A stretch of DNA of 33,458 bases from Oppiella nova. Lineage: Eukaryota; Arthropoda; Arachnida; Sarcoptiformes; Oppiidae. Below, one piece after another: positions 1-10,732 of the stretch. The stretch spans positions 1 through 33,458 of the forward strand of contig CAJPVJ010000188.1 of NCBI GenBank assembly GCA_905397405.1, in the 5' to 3' direction. Position 1 is the first letter of the stretch. The number at the start of each line of letters is the position of its first letter. The position numbers and the translations under genes were made by a program. Under the pieces are notes generated by a model. The model saw only the letters and a list, made by a program, of their open reading frames with translations. It did no database searches and had not been told where the DNA came from.

Positions 1-934
1 GAACCAAATTCTGTATTAATATATTCTTTAGTATTAATTCTCTTGCAGTCATCGATGGATAATGTTTACCAACACTTGATAGCAATTCATTGACAGTCGG
101 TCTATGAGTTTGAAAGTAATTAACCGCAAAAACAAACGTGAAGTATACGATAAAAACACATGAATATTCGTAAATTACATGGTACTTGAGTAGATTATCT
201 AGTTTATTCATATTATTCCATGTGGTATTTGAAATATACGCTAATCGTAGGCAAGTATTTATGAATAGGTCGCCAAACCATAGAAATATAAAAACATTTA
301 AACTTTTATTGATTAAAGTTTTGCATTTTTGAATCATAAGTATTTGTCGCTCCAATTGATTGCAATTGAATTCAAATGAATTATCAGTTTTTAAGTGCAG
401 TTTATTTTCGATAAGATAAACGCCATAATAGATGTGTATTAATAGCATTGGTATGGCTATTATCCAGCCAAACATAAATGTTATCCATGTGAACTTATGT
501 AAAATATACGTTAGATTTATCTTGGTAGATATGATTATAAATGTATTAATTATTATATCTGTAACTATAATACAGATCCAGGTAAAAGTGTTTATTATGG
601 ACAAACGTATTATATGTAGTTTATCAGAGTCATTTAAACATAAAGTTACATTGGTAATAATAATTTTAATATTTGCCATATTTTTATTCATCTGTATCAA
701 GGTGAATAATAAGGTACACAATTTTATCAGTATTGATACGTGAAATAACCAGCCATATAGATTATTGTTTAAAGTTAAATAATAAATTCGCCAAGCAATA
801 AAATAAGTGTATAGTACGAGAAACAATAATTTAAACAAATATTGTACAATTGTTTTAAATTTATTTAATTTGATTATATTAAATGCTAAAGTATAAAGTA
901 TATATGAAAATGGTTTTAAATAATTGTCAGCCAT
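1..934 (-). CDS. Gustatory receptor-like protein, subfamily C copy 1 (3' end beyond window)
   Basis: I translated the minus strand from the ATG at 934-932 (MADNYLKPFSYILYTLAFNI...) and found one open frame of 311 codons running off the left edge without a stop. It shows the N-terminal KPFSYILY box, then hydrophobic segments for TM1-TM6. FMFGWIIAIPMLLIHIYYGV is TM4. The conserved NYFQTHRPTVNEL after TM6 is the hallmark shared by all GRs in this window. About 35 residues with TM7 and the TF-x5-QL motif should lie outside; the broken copy at 6855-7914 supplies the expected ending. It is a single exon here. Known for the family: GRs are cation channels with the N-terminus inside. It looks intact within the window. 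Ligand unknown. Confidence 0.85.
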   Translation of the reverse strand, partial: MADNYLKPFSYILYTLAFNIIKLNKFKTIVQYLFKLLFLVLYTYFIAWRIYYLTLNNNLYGWLFHVSILIKLCTLLFTLIQMNKNMANIKIIITNVTLCLNDSDKLHIIRLSIINTFTWICIIVTDIIINTFIIISTKINLTYILHKFTWITFMFGWIIAIPMLLIHIYYGVYLIENKLHLKTDNSFEFNCNQLERQILMIQKCKTLINKSLNVFIFLWFGDLFINTCLRLAYISNTTWNNMNKLDNLLKYHVIYEYSCVFIVYFTFVFAVNYFQTHRPTVNELLSSVGKHYPSMTARELILKNILIQNLV

Positions 935-1461
935 TATAATCAATGTATTAGTTTTTAAACTGATACAATAACAATATTACGTTTAGTACATTATATTATG
1001 ATTAAAACTAAAAATTAGTTTTATACTGTGAGCTTGTTACATAGTTGCTAGCTTTTATCGTAATGAATTACAAGTTATTTTAACAAAAATATTACTTAAT
1101 ATTTACTTATAATACATTAAAGTTGTTTATTTAGCACTTGTTTATTTATTTTACATAAATACATTTTACATGCTGTGAACACTATTAATCATACTAATGT
1201 CAAATATCATAATTATAAATATTTAAAAGCATTATTTGCTATATTAATATAACATAATTTATTATATTTACCATTATGTTTGTACTACATATATTTTATG
1301 AATTATTGATTTATTTATACAAATTTCAACAAAATATAATATCATGAATTGAATTGTAAATGTACATTATAATTTTAAAATTTTTTTATGAATAACAAAT
1401 AAAACATTTAATAAATAAAAAGAAAATACTGTATGTTCACAATAGTTGTGTTTGTTATTTA
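935..1461. repeat. Spacer made of a recurring A-gene 3' flank
   Basis: No coding sequence is visible. Roughly 1020-1450 is one copy of a non-coding block that recurs just downstream of other A-subfamily genes: about 2790-3190, about 8030-8430, and, split by an insertion, about 15930-16180 plus 16985-17150. The copies share runs such as gttgctagct, gaattacaagttatttta and catgctgtgaacactattaa. The block therefore duplicated together with the genes. The part next to 934 should hold the promoter of the C gene, but I recognise no core element in such AT-rich DNA. Confidence 0.6.
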
Positions 1462-2511
1462 TTAATGATTTAACAACTGAATTAACATAACAGTGAATGT
1501 GATGGCTGAGCCTATGAATGCAAATAAAAACTTCATATCAATGGCAAACACATTGTATGCCATGTAATGACATTTGGTATAGGTTTCAAAAATAGCAAAA
1601 ATTGAATTCTTTTTAATTAATTCAATTGACGTTATTTGCGAATAGGGTTTACCATAACATGTAATAAATTCATCAGTAGTTGGTCTACGAGTTTGAAAGT
1701 AATTTAAGATTAATACGTATATTATTTTAAATAATGCAATCAATGAATACTCCAATAGACCCCGATACAAATAGTGGTTATAATTACTAACACAGATTTG
1801 TGTTAAACTGAAACATGTAGTGGTGAATAGTTCACAAAACCATAGAAACGGCAATATACCTAGTACATCATTGAATTTATTTTTAATATTAATTGTTAGT
1901 AATATGTCTTGCTCCAATTTATCCAGGTTAGTTATGTTATTGATTGGTTTAATTAATAGTCTCTTTTCGATGAGATATACGGCATAACAGATATGTATTA
2001 AAAATATAATAATTGCTATATTCCAGCCAAACATAACACACATCCACATAAATATCCTAATTATTTGAACTGGCTGTGTATAATTAAAACACGTATACAC
2101 AATTACGACATATATAGTAACTATTATGAACCAAACTATAGTAATAAATTTAGCCGCGAGTATCATGGACTGTTTGTCATTTTCATTCAAAACGGCACTT
2201 ATTTTTGTAATTAATTTCTTGATTTGTAAAAGTTTTAATTCAATACATATTAGACTTGATAAAACTGTCAATACCTTTATAAATGTTGCCAGTGGAAATA
2301 GTGTCTGGTGAAATTTATCGTAGTAACTAGATACAATGGCTATACGTCGATAAGTAAAATATGATATGATTATTATAATTATTAGTTTAAAAGTATATTG
2401 AAATAACTTTTTAATACAACTATTATTAGTATTATTGACATTTATATTAAATCCAAACATAAATAAAATTATACTAAATGGATACATAATACATTTATTA
2501 TTATCAGTCAT
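1462..2511 (-). CDS. Gustatory receptor-like protein, subfamily A copy 1
   Basis: Intact single-exon gene of 349 aa. Segments in order: N-terminal amphipathic stretch MYPFSIILFMFGFNI (residues 9-23), TM1 about 36-54, TM2 about 72-96, TM3 about 119-142, TM4 about 152-181, a charged intracellular loop about 182-215, TM5 about 216-240, TM6 about 251-272, YFQTRRPT (271-278) and TM7 about 326-348. TM7 contains TFTVMLIQL (338-346), which fits the GR signature T-[YF]-x5-Q-[FL]. The start is shared by all A copies. The stop TAA overlaps an AATAAA poly(A) signal (TAATAAATAA). Known for the family: a ligand-gated, odorant-receptor-related cation channel of chemosensory neurons. Its specificity cannot be read from the sequence. 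Confidence 0.92.
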   Translation of the reverse strand: MTDNNKCIMYPFSIILFMFGFNINVNNTNNSCIKKLFQYTFKLIIIIIISYFTYRRIAIVSSYYDKFHQTLFPLATFIKVLTVLSSLICIELKLLQIKKLITKISAVLNENDKQSMILAAKFITIVWFIIVTIYVVIVYTCFNYTQPVQIIRIFMWMCVMFGWNIAIIIFLIHICYAVYLIEKRLLIKPINNITNLDKLEQDILLTINIKNKFNDVLGILPFLWFCELFTTTCFSLTQICVSNYNHYLYRGLLEYSLIALFKIIYVLILNYFQTRRPTTDEFITCYGKPYSQITSIELIKKNSIFAIFETYTKCHYMAYNVFAIDMKFLFAFIGSAITFTVMLIQLLNH

Positions 2512-3203
2512 TTTAAATTGTAATTAATGTGAATATTTCTGTAAAACTAGTAGAAATAATTTATTAGTTATTTCAAAATAATATCATTAAAAATATTTAT
2601 GAATGTATACAATAAGAGGCAAACTTTTTTTTAACAAAATATAATAAACTAAAAATTATGCAAACATTGCCACGTATTTACTCACAAATGAACTTAATAT
2701 AATTAAATAGAGTTTTCTATAAATATTTGACATTATCAACATAAGATTAAAATTATCCAGAGTAACACATGTTTTACTCTATAATATTCTTAGTTGCTAG
2801 CTGTTATCATAATGAATTACAAGTTATTTTACCAAATATTTTATTCAATATTTTAATATTTAATACAACTTGTTTATTTATTTTAAACAAATACATTTTA
2901 CAAACTGTGAACACTATTAATCATAAACAAATGTCAAATGCTACAATTATAAATATTTAAAAGCATTAAAATTTGCTATACTAGTATATTATAATTTATT
3001 ATATTTACCATTATGTTTGTACTACGGTACATCTATTTTATGAATTATTGATTTATATATACAAATTTCAACAAAATATAATATCATAAATTGAATTGTA
3101 AATGCACATTAAAATTATTAAATTTTTTTATGAATAACAAATAAAACATTTAATAAATAAAAAGAAAATACTGTATGTTCACAATAGTTGTGTTTGTTAT
3201 TTA
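2512..3203. repeat. Spacer between A1 and A2, recycled flank sequence
   Basis: No gene is supported. The right half of the spacer, near 3203, repeats the A 3'-flank block (about 2790-3190). The portion beside 2511 repeats the A-gene 5' flank (taattaatgtgaatat, aataagaggcaaact, atgcaaacattgcca) that also lies upstream of the other A starts and downstream of B stops. A short plus-strand open frame in this spacer consists of low-complexity flank sequence and is not conserved in the homologous spacers. Confidence 0.55.
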
Positions 3204-4357
3204 TTAATGGTTTAACAACTCAATTAACATAACAGTGAATGTGATGGCTGAGCCTATGAATGCAAACAAAAACTTTATATCAATTGCAAACGCATTGTAT
3301 GCCATGTAATGACATTTGTTATAGGTTTCAAAAATAGCAAAATTTGAATTCTTTTTAATTAATTCAATTGAAGTTATTTGCGAATAGAGTTTACCATAAC
3401 AGGCAATAAATTCATCAATAGTTGGTCTACGAGTTTGAAAGTAATTTAAGATTAATACGTATATTATTTTAAATAATGCGATCAATGAATAGTCCAATAG
3501 ACCCCGATATAAATAGTGGTTATAATTACTGATACAGATTTGTGTCAACATGAAACAGGTAGTGGTGAATAGTTCACAAAACCATAGAAACGGGAATATA
3601 CCTAGTACATCATTGATTTGATTCTTAATATTAATTGTTAAAAGTATATCTTGCTCCAATTTATCCAGGCCAGTAATGTTATTGATTGGTTTAATTAATA
3701 GTCTCTTTTCGATGAGATATACGGCATAACAGATATGTATTAAAAATATAATGATTGCTATATTCCAGCCAAATATAATACACATCCACATAAATATCCT
3801 AATTATTTGAACTGGCTGTGTATAATTAAAACACGTATACACAATTACGACATATATAGTAACTATTATGAACCAAACTATAGTAATAAATTTAGCCGCA
3901 AGTATCATGGACTGTTTGTCATTTTCATTCAAAACTGAACTTATTTTTGTAATTAATTTCTTGATTTTAAAAAGTTTTAATTCAATATTTATTAGACTTA
4001 ATAAAACTGCCAATACCTNTTGTCATTTTCATTCAAAACTGAACTTATTTTTGTAATTAATTTCTTGATTTTAAAAAGTTTTAATTCAATATTTATTAGA
4101 CTTAATAAAACTGCCAATACCTTTATAAATCTTGCCAGTGGAAATAGTATTTGGTGCAACTTATCCTGATAACTAGTTATAAAGGTTAGACGTCGATAAG
4201 TAAAATATGATACGGTTATTATAATTATTAGTTTAAAAGTATATTGAAATAACTTTTTAATGCAACTATTATTAGTATTATTGACATTTATATTAAATCC
4301 AAACATAAATAAAATTATACTAAATGGATACATAATACATTTATTATTATTAGTCAT
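3204..4357 (-). CDS. Gustatory receptor-like protein, subfamily A copy 2 (contains assembly join)
   Basis: The reading frame looks broken at an N at 4019, but 3916-4018 is repeated exactly at 4020-4122 (103 nt). If this scaffolding duplicate is counted once, the span encodes 349 aa, the same length as copy 1, from MTNNNKCIMYPF to GSAITFTVMLIELLNH. I chose the ATG at 4357, which aligns with all A copies, rather than the in-frame ATG four codons upstream at 4369. One difference from the other A genes: the TM7 motif reads TFTVMLIEL, with Glu replacing the usually invariant Gln. If this is not a sequencing error it may matter, because that Gln is among the best-conserved GR residues. The organism's gene is probably intact. 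Confidence 0.82.
3916..4122. other. Assembly artefact: 103-nt contig-end overlap around a single N
   Basis: Bases 3916-4018 and 4020-4122 are identical in all 103 positions and are separated by one N at 4019. This is the signature of two overlapping contig ends being scaffolded without merging. The join lies at the same place in an A gene as the N at 17960. Confidence 0.92.
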
Positions 4358-4713
4358 TTTTAATGGCAATTAAGGTGAATATATTTGTAAAGCTAGTAGA
4401 AATTATTTATTATTTATTATTTCAAATTAATTTATGTTAATATATTGTACTGTACATGTGCAATTTATAAAATAATTTCCAATTTAATTAAATATATTTA
4501 TTAATGCGTTTAATGAGGGGCAATTTTCTTTAGTAAAATATAATAAACTAAAGGTTTTAGCGTATTTACTTACAAATAAACTTAATATAGTTAAATACAG
4601 TAAATAAATATGTGAATACAACATAAGGTTAAAATTGTCCAGTGTGCCAAATGGTTTATTCTATAATATTTTTGATTTATAATGCATCTATTAATAATAA
4701 ACCAACATGATAG

Positions 4714-5745
4714 TTAATTATTTATACACAACTGTATTAACATAACAGTGAATGTTATGACAGACCCCATGAATACAAATAAAAACTTCATATCAATTAC
4801 AAATACATTGAATGCCATGTAATGACTTTTGAAATACATTTTCATATAATTAAACATTAAATTCAATTTAATTATCTCTATTGAAGTCATTTGTGAATAG
4901 TTTTTAGTTATACGTGAAACCAATTGATTGGCAGTCGGTCTATGAGTTTGGAAATAATTAATCGCAAATATATACATTAATTTAAACAATGCTGTTACTG
5001 CATAATCAAATAGACCCTGATATAAATTAACAAGATGTGTATTTACACAAATAAATGTTAATCGGAAACAAGTAATTGTGAAAAGTTCACAATACCATTG
5101 AAATGCAGTAAAACCAAAATTCTCATTTACCTTGCTCTTTAAATTTACAATTATTAATATACCTTGCACCAATTTATCATTTATACTATTATTATATAAT
5201 CTCTTTTCAACTAAATACACAGCGTATGATATGTGTATTAGCAGCAATATCATGGCTATTGTCCAGCCATATATAACATATACCCACATAAATATGTTGA
5301 TCATTCGTACAGGGTGTTTATCATTAAATAATAAATACGCATAGGTCATATATACCGCGACAAATATGAGCCAGATTAATGTCATACATTTAGCCATAAA
5401 TTTCATCAATGTCTTTTCATTTTCACTTAAAATGTCTGTTAGTTCTGTAATTAATTTCTTGATATTCAATAGTTTTAACTGAAAACATATTAAACTTAAT
5501 AATACAGTAAATATTTTAAGGAATATTGATATTGGATATAAAAGTTCATGAAATTTACTATACTCATATTTTATCAAGAACAATCTTCGATAAATAAAGT
5601 AGATGATTGTAACGTTAATTATAAGTTTAAATGTAAATTGAATTACGTATTTTATAAAGTTGCATCTAGTATAACCTATATTAAAACCATATAAATAAAA
5701 TATCAATGAAATAGGATATACAATTGTATTATTACTGTCACTCAT
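4714..5745 (-). CDS. Gustatory receptor-like protein, subfamily B copy 1
   Basis: Intact single-exon gene of 343 aa beginning MSDSNNTIVYPISLIFYLYG. It has seven hydrophobic segments. WTIAMILLLIHISYAVYL is TM4. FQTHRPTANQLVS follows TM6, and GSVITFTVMLIQLCINN closes the protein. It shares the general plan of subfamily A but is clearly separate: a different N-terminus, and an intracellular TM4-TM5 loop that is shorter and Asn-rich (NNSINDKLVQ). The B copies at 9811 and 14581 are very close relatives. The ATG is fixed by the alignment of B1 and B3. Role by family: a contact chemoreceptor channel in the plasma membrane of sensory neurons. Confidence 0.92.
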   Translation of the reverse strand: MSDSNNTIVYPISLIFYLYGFNIGYTRCNFIKYVIQFTFKLIINVTIIYFIYRRLFLIKYEYSKFHELLYPISIFLKIFTVLLSLICFQLKLLNIKKLITELTDILSENEKTLMKFMAKCMTLIWLIFVAVYMTYAYLLFNDKHPVRMINIFMWVYVIYGWTIAMILLLIHISYAVYLVEKRLYNNSINDKLVQGILIIVNLKSKVNENFGFTAFQWYCELFTITCFRLTFICVNTHLVNLYQGLFDYAVTALFKLMYIFAINYFQTHRPTANQLVSRITKNYSQMTSIEIIKLNLMFNYMKMYFKSHYMAFNVFVIDMKFLFVFMGSVITFTVMLIQLCINN

Positions 5746-6162
5746 AATGGTTTTGATAAAGTAGTAATTTTAAAATAAATAAACTATTTATTATCGGGAG
5801 TATAAATAAACATTATTGAAACAGTATAAGTTACATTGGAAAAATGTACAATATAAATCAATGATTATTTTGTTTTTTGTTTTACAATATGACATTTTGT
5901 TTGATTAAAGGGAACATGAAAATGATACATGTATTTATACCATTATATATAAATATTGTATTTGAAAGTTTTATATAAAAGCTTTTAGTAATTGTCACAA
6001 ATGATAAATTGACTTTTTAATTTTTGTATAAAAATATTGTCGTTCATATCAGTTTCAGTATATTTTATTTGACCTATTTGCATTTTTATGTAAATTACAA
6101 ACATTTATTTCTTATTTTAATGTTATTTTCTTGAATAGATTTAATATTTATTAAATATGTAT
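5746..6162. repeat. B-gene 5' flank (recurring non-coding block)
   Basis: No gene. Much of about 5760-6060 recurs upstream of B2 (10733-11010) and B3 (about 15640-15890), with shared strings such as ttattatcggga, caatatgacatttt, tttgattaaaggga and aattgtcacaaatgataaat. It is the best candidate for the B-subfamily promoter and 5' UTR because it stays attached to the B start even where the next gene differs. No TATA or initiator could be assigned with confidence. Confidence 0.5.
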
Positions 6163-6321
6163 TTATACAAAACAAGGTGTAAGAATAAAATATAAGAACA
6201 AGATTATATGAAATAATCTAATAATATAATTTGTAATTATATTGAATTTATGGGTACCAAACAAATTAAGTCCTAATAAATAAAGTATGAATGAAAATGG
6301 TTTCAAACATATTTTAGTCAT
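6163..6321 (-). pseudogene. GR N-terminal relic, C-like
   Basis: From the ATG at 6321-6319 a 52-codon frame reads MTKICLKPFSFILYLLGLNL and on to FILTPCFV, then stops. LKPFSFILY matches the start of C copy 1 (LKPFSYILY), and the next stretch fits TM1. Nothing recognisable as the remaining receptor follows downstream. It is therefore the 5' stump of a receptor that lost about 85% of its length. It sits next to another broken C gene, which suggests two C copies once stood here. Confidence 0.65.
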
Positions 6322-6854
6322 TATTAAAAACAAATTTTATTTAACATAATTTGCAATCCTTAAAATATTAATGTGAAATCATTTGAAAGTAAAGTAACTT
6401 GAGTAAAATGGTTATATGAGATATTTTTAAATAATCTGTATGTTTAAAAGTTTATTATAAAGATTATCAATCTATCATTAAAAATCTTCCACGATGATTT
6501 ATTTGACAAAATACTTTACCAAAAACAAGCTGTTTAAAATATTAATGATTTATTATAAGAAATTTAAAAATACTTTTAGTTAATAAATTTTATTTTATGA
6601 TTTATTTAAAACAAATTGTTGACAAGTATTCATCGCCATGTGATAAATTACATACAGTATAATAAATTTATGTAAACAAAATAATCAATCATTAAAAAAA
6701 CCTAGATATAGATTATAAACATTATATAAAAATATAAGGACTGCTAAATAACTAAAATTTCAATTACATTGCTATAACATTAAGAATAGGATATCCATGA
6801 ATATTAAATTATAAATTACTACAAATAACTAATGAAGCAATGTTATCTATTACC
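6322..6854. other. Non-coding spacer, 533 bp
   Basis: Extremely AT-rich with no credible open frame and no repeat ends that I can recognise. It separates the C-like stump from the broken C2 gene. Confidence 0.5.
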
Positions 6855-7914
6855 TTACAATTGAATTAACATAACAGTGAATGTTATGAAAGAACCCATG
6901 AATACAAACAAAAATTTAATATTAATTGTGAATACATTAAAAGCCGTGTATTTTGTTTGCGAGTAATTGTGAACCAAATTATGTATTAATATATTCTTTA
7001 GCATTAATTCTCTTGTAGTCATCGATGGATAGTGTTTACTAACACTTGATAGCAATTCATTGACAGTCGGTCTATGAGTTTCAAAGTAATTAACCGCCAA
7101 ACCAAACGTGAAGTATACGATAAAAATACATGAATATTCGTAAATACCGTGGTACTTATGTAGATTATCTAGTTTATTCATTTTACCCCATGTAGTATTT
7201 GAAATATCCGCTAATCGTAGGCAAGTATTTATGAATAGGTCGCCAAACCATAGAAATATAAAAACATTTAAACTTTTATTGATTAAAGTTTTGCATTTTT
7301 GAATCATAAGTATTTGTCGCTCCAAATGATTGCAATTGAATTCAAATGAATCGTTAGTTTTTAAGTGCAGTGTATTTTCGATGAGATAAACGCCATAATA
7401 GATGTGTATTAATAGCATTGGTATGGCTATTATCCAGCCAAACATAAATGTTACCCAAATGAAATAATGTAAAATATATGTTAGATTCATCTTGGTCGAT
7501 ATAATTATAAATATATTAATTGTAATGTCTGCAACTATAATACATATCCAGGTAAACGTGTTTATTATGGACAAACGTGTTATACATAGTTTATCAGAGT
7601 CATTTAAACATAATTAAACATAAAGTTACATTGGTAATAATACTTTTAATATTTGCCATATTTTTATTCATCCCTATCAAGGTGAATAATAAGGTACACA
7701 ATTTAATCTGTATTGATACGTGATATAACCAGTCAACTAGATTATTAATTATAGTTAAATAATAAATTTACCATGCTATGAAATAAGTGAATAGTACGAG
7801 ATACAATAACTTAAACAAATATTGTATAATTGTTTGAATTTTATTTAATTTGAGTATATTAAATGCTAAAGTACAGAGTATATATGAAAATGGTTTTAAA
7901 TAATTATCAGCCAT
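6855..7914 (-). pseudogene. Gustatory receptor-like pseudogene, subfamily C copy 2
   Basis: Aligned to C copy 1, the start ATG is at 7914-7912 (MADNYLKPFSYIL) and the end is TFTVMLIQL followed by TAA at 6855. Two lesions break it. Codon 49 is a TAA (7768-7770) where copy 1 has an Arg codon (TGG CGA). A 10-nt tandem duplication (taattaaaca, 7611-7620) shifts the frame in the TM2-TM3 loop. The rest, 239 codons downstream, is still open and well conserved (FMFGWIIAIPMLLIHIYYGV, FETHRPTVNEL), so the loss is recent. It could not make a full receptor. Confidence 0.85.
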
Positions 7915-8436
7915 TATAATCAATGTATTAGTTTTTACACCGATATTAAAAGTATTACGCTTACAATATTGTTAGTATATTATATTATGATTAAAACTAA
8001 AATAGTTTTATAAGTTTTATACTATGAACTTGTTAAATAGTTGCTAGCTGTAGTCTTAATGAATTACAAGTTATTTTAACGAAAATATTATTTAATATTT
8101 GCTTATAACTTGTTTATTTATTTCACACAAATACATTTTACATGCTTTGAACACTATTAATGATAAACTAATGTCAAATACTGTTATTATAAATATTTAA
8201 AAGTATTAAAAATTGCTATATTAATATAATTTAATTTATTATATTTACCATTATGTTTGTAATACATATATTTTATGAATTATTAATTTATTTATATAAA
8301 TTTCAACAAAAATATAATATCATAAATTGAATTGTAAATATAAATAATAATTTTTAATTTTTTTTATGAATAATATATTAAACATATAATAAATCTTATA
8401 AAGAAAATATGTTACAATAGTTGTGTATGTTATTTA
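7915..8436. repeat. Spacer: A-gene 3' flank copy and C2 upstream region
   Basis: No gene. It is homologous along most of its length to 935-1461, the spacer between C1 and A1, so the pair C-A duplicated as a block. Copies are diverged by point changes and small indels. No other feature was seen. Confidence 0.55.
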
Positions 8437-9489
8437 TTAATGGTTTAACAACTGAATTAACATAACAGTGAATGTGATGACTGAGCCTGTGAATGCAAAC
8501 AAAAACTTTATATCAATGACAAACGCATTGTATGCCATGTAATGACATTTGGTATAGGTTTCAAAAATAGCAAAAATTGAATTCCTTTTAATTAATTCAT
8601 TTGAAGTTATTTGCGAATTGGGTTTACCATAACAGGCAATAAATTCATATGTAGTTGGTCTACGAGTTTGAAAGTAATTCAAGATTAATACGTATATTAT
8701 TTTAAATAATGCAATCAATGAATAGTCCAATAGACCCTGATACAAATGGAGGTTATAATTACTAATACAGATTTGTGTTAAACGGAAACATGTAGTGGTG
8801 AATAGTTCACAAAACCATAGAAACGGGAATATACCTAGTACATCATTGAATTTATTTTTAATATTAATTGTTAGTAATATATCTTGCTCCAATTTATCCA
8901 GGTTAGTTATGTTATTGATTGGTTTAATTAATAGTCTCTTTTCGATGAGATATACGGCATAACAGATATGTATTAAAAATATAATGATTGCTATATTCCA
9001 GCCAAATATAACACATATCCACATAAATAGCCTAATTATTTGAACTGGGTGTTGTGTATAATTAAAACAAGTATACAACATTACGGCATATATGGTAACT
9101 ATTATGAACCAAACTATAGTAATAAATTTAGCCGCAAGTATCATGGACTGTTTGTCATCTTCATTCAAAACGGAACTTATTTTTGTAATTAATTTATTGA
9201 TTTTTAAAAGTTTTAATTCAATATTTATTAGGCTTAATAAAACTATCAATACCTTTATAAATGTTGCCAATGGAAATAGTATTTCGTGCAACTTATCGTG
9301 ATAACTAGTTACAAAGGCTATACGTCGATAAGTAAAATATGATACAGTTATTATAATTAATAATTTAAAAATATATTGAAATAACTTTTTAATGCAACTA
9401 TTATTAGTATTATTGACATTTATATTAAATCCAAACATAAATAAAATTATATTAAATGGATACATAATAGATTTATTATTATCAGTCAT
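8437..9489 (-). CDS. Gustatory receptor-like protein, subfamily A copy 3
   Basis: Intact single exon, 350 aa, one more than A1. The extra residue is a His in the TM3-TM4 extracellular loop (YTQHPVQ, where A1 has YTQPVQ and A5 has YTHPVQ), so this copy combines the two variants. It has the same start (MTDNNKSIMYPF), YFQTRRPT and TM7 motif TFTVMLIQL. The stop again overlaps an AATAAA signal. The 3' neighbour is the broken C2 and the 5' neighbour is the broken B2. It appears functional. Confidence 0.92.
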   Translation of the reverse strand: MTDNNKSIMYPFNIILFMFGFNINVNNTNNSCIKKLFQYIFKLLIIITVSYFTYRRIAFVTSYHDKLHEILFPLATFIKVLIVLLSLINIELKLLKINKLITKISSVLNEDDKQSMILAAKFITIVWFIIVTIYAVMLYTCFNYTQHPVQIIRLFMWICVIFGWNIAIIIFLIHICYAVYLIEKRLLIKPINNITNLDKLEQDILLTINIKNKFNDVLGIFPFLWFCELFTTTCFRLTQICISNYNLHLYQGLLDYSLIALFKIIYVLILNYFQTRRPTTYEFIACYGKPNSQITSNELIKRNSIFAIFETYTKCHYMAYNAFVIDIKFLFAFTGSVITFTVMLIQLLNH

Positions 9490-9810
9490 AATTAATTGTA
9501 ATTAATGTGAATATATTCGTAAAACTAGTAGAAATAATTTATTATTTGTTATTTGAAATTAATTTCATTAAATATATTTATCAATGTGTTCAATAAGAGG
9601 CAAACTTTATTTTTAACAAAATATTATAAACTAAAAATTATGCAAACATTTCAACGTATTTACTCACAAATAAACTTAATATTATTAAATCGAGTTATTT
9701 ATAAATATTTGAATTCAACTTAAGATCAAAATTATCCTATGTAATAAATGTTTTACTTTATAATATTTTTGATTTATAATGCATCTATTAATAATAAACC
9801 AGCATGATAG

Positions 9811-10732
9811 TTAATTATTTATACACAACTGTATTAACATAACAGTGAATGTTATGACAGAACCCATGAATACAAATAAAAACTTCATATCAATTACAAA
9901 TACATTGAATGCCATGTAATGACTTTTGGTATACATTTTCATATAATTAAACATTAAATTCAATTTAATTATCTCTATTGAAGTCATTTGTGAATAGTTT
10001 TTAGTTATACACGAAACCAATTGATCGGCAGTCGGTCTATGAGTTTGGAAATAATTAATCGCAAATATATACATTAATTTAAACAATGCTGTTACTGCAT
10101 AATCAAATAGACCTTGATATAAATTAACAAGATGAGTATTTACACAAATAAATGTTAATCGGAAACAAGTAATTGTGAAAAGTTCACAAAACCATTGAAA
10201 GGCAGTAAAACAAAAATTCTCATTTACCTTGCTCTTTAAACTTACAATTATTAATATACCTTGCACCAATTTATCATTATTATTATTAAATAATCTCTTT
10301 TCAACTAAATTCACAGCGTATGATATGTGTATTACTAACAATATCATGGCTATTGTCCAGCCATATATAACATATACCCACATAAATATATTGATCATTC
10401 GTACAGGGTGTTTATCATTAAATAATAAATACGCATAAATCATATATACCGCGATAAATATGAGCCAGCTTAATGTTAAACATTTTGCCATAAATTTCAT
10501 CAATGTCTTTTCATTTTCATTTAAAATGTCTGTTAGTTCTGTAATTAATTTCTTGATATTAAATAGTTTTAACTAAAAACATATTAAACTTAATAATACA
10601 GTAAATATTTTAAGGAATGTTGATATTGGATATAAAAGTTCATGAAATTTACTATACTCATATTTTATCAAGAACAATCTTCGATAAATAAAGTAGATGA
10701 TTGTAACGTTAATTATAAGTTTAAATGTAAAT
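9811..10732 (-). pseudogene. Gustatory receptor-like pseudogene, subfamily B copy 2
   Basis: The C-terminal 230 codons are open and nearly identical to B1 and B3 (HRPTADQLVSCITKNYSQ, TFTVMLIQLCINN). Two defects exist. The Gln of CFQLKLL is a TAG (cta at 10573-10575). In addition, the first roughly 37 codons are missing: at about 10732 the TM1 coding sequence runs straight into B-type 5' flank (tctatttattatcggga), so a deletion removed the start and the N-terminal box. A short product would lack TM1 and TM2. Confidence 0.85.

Noticed and set aside
432-743. Plus-strand open frame of 103 codons
   Set aside because: It is antisense to the intact C1 receptor; the minus frame carries the family motifs across the same bases.
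7572-7574. TTG start for a 239-aa receptor in C2
   Set aside because: Animal genes start with ATG; the frame is the remainder of a longer gene broken upstream. The same applies to TTG-initiated frames in A2, A5 and B2.
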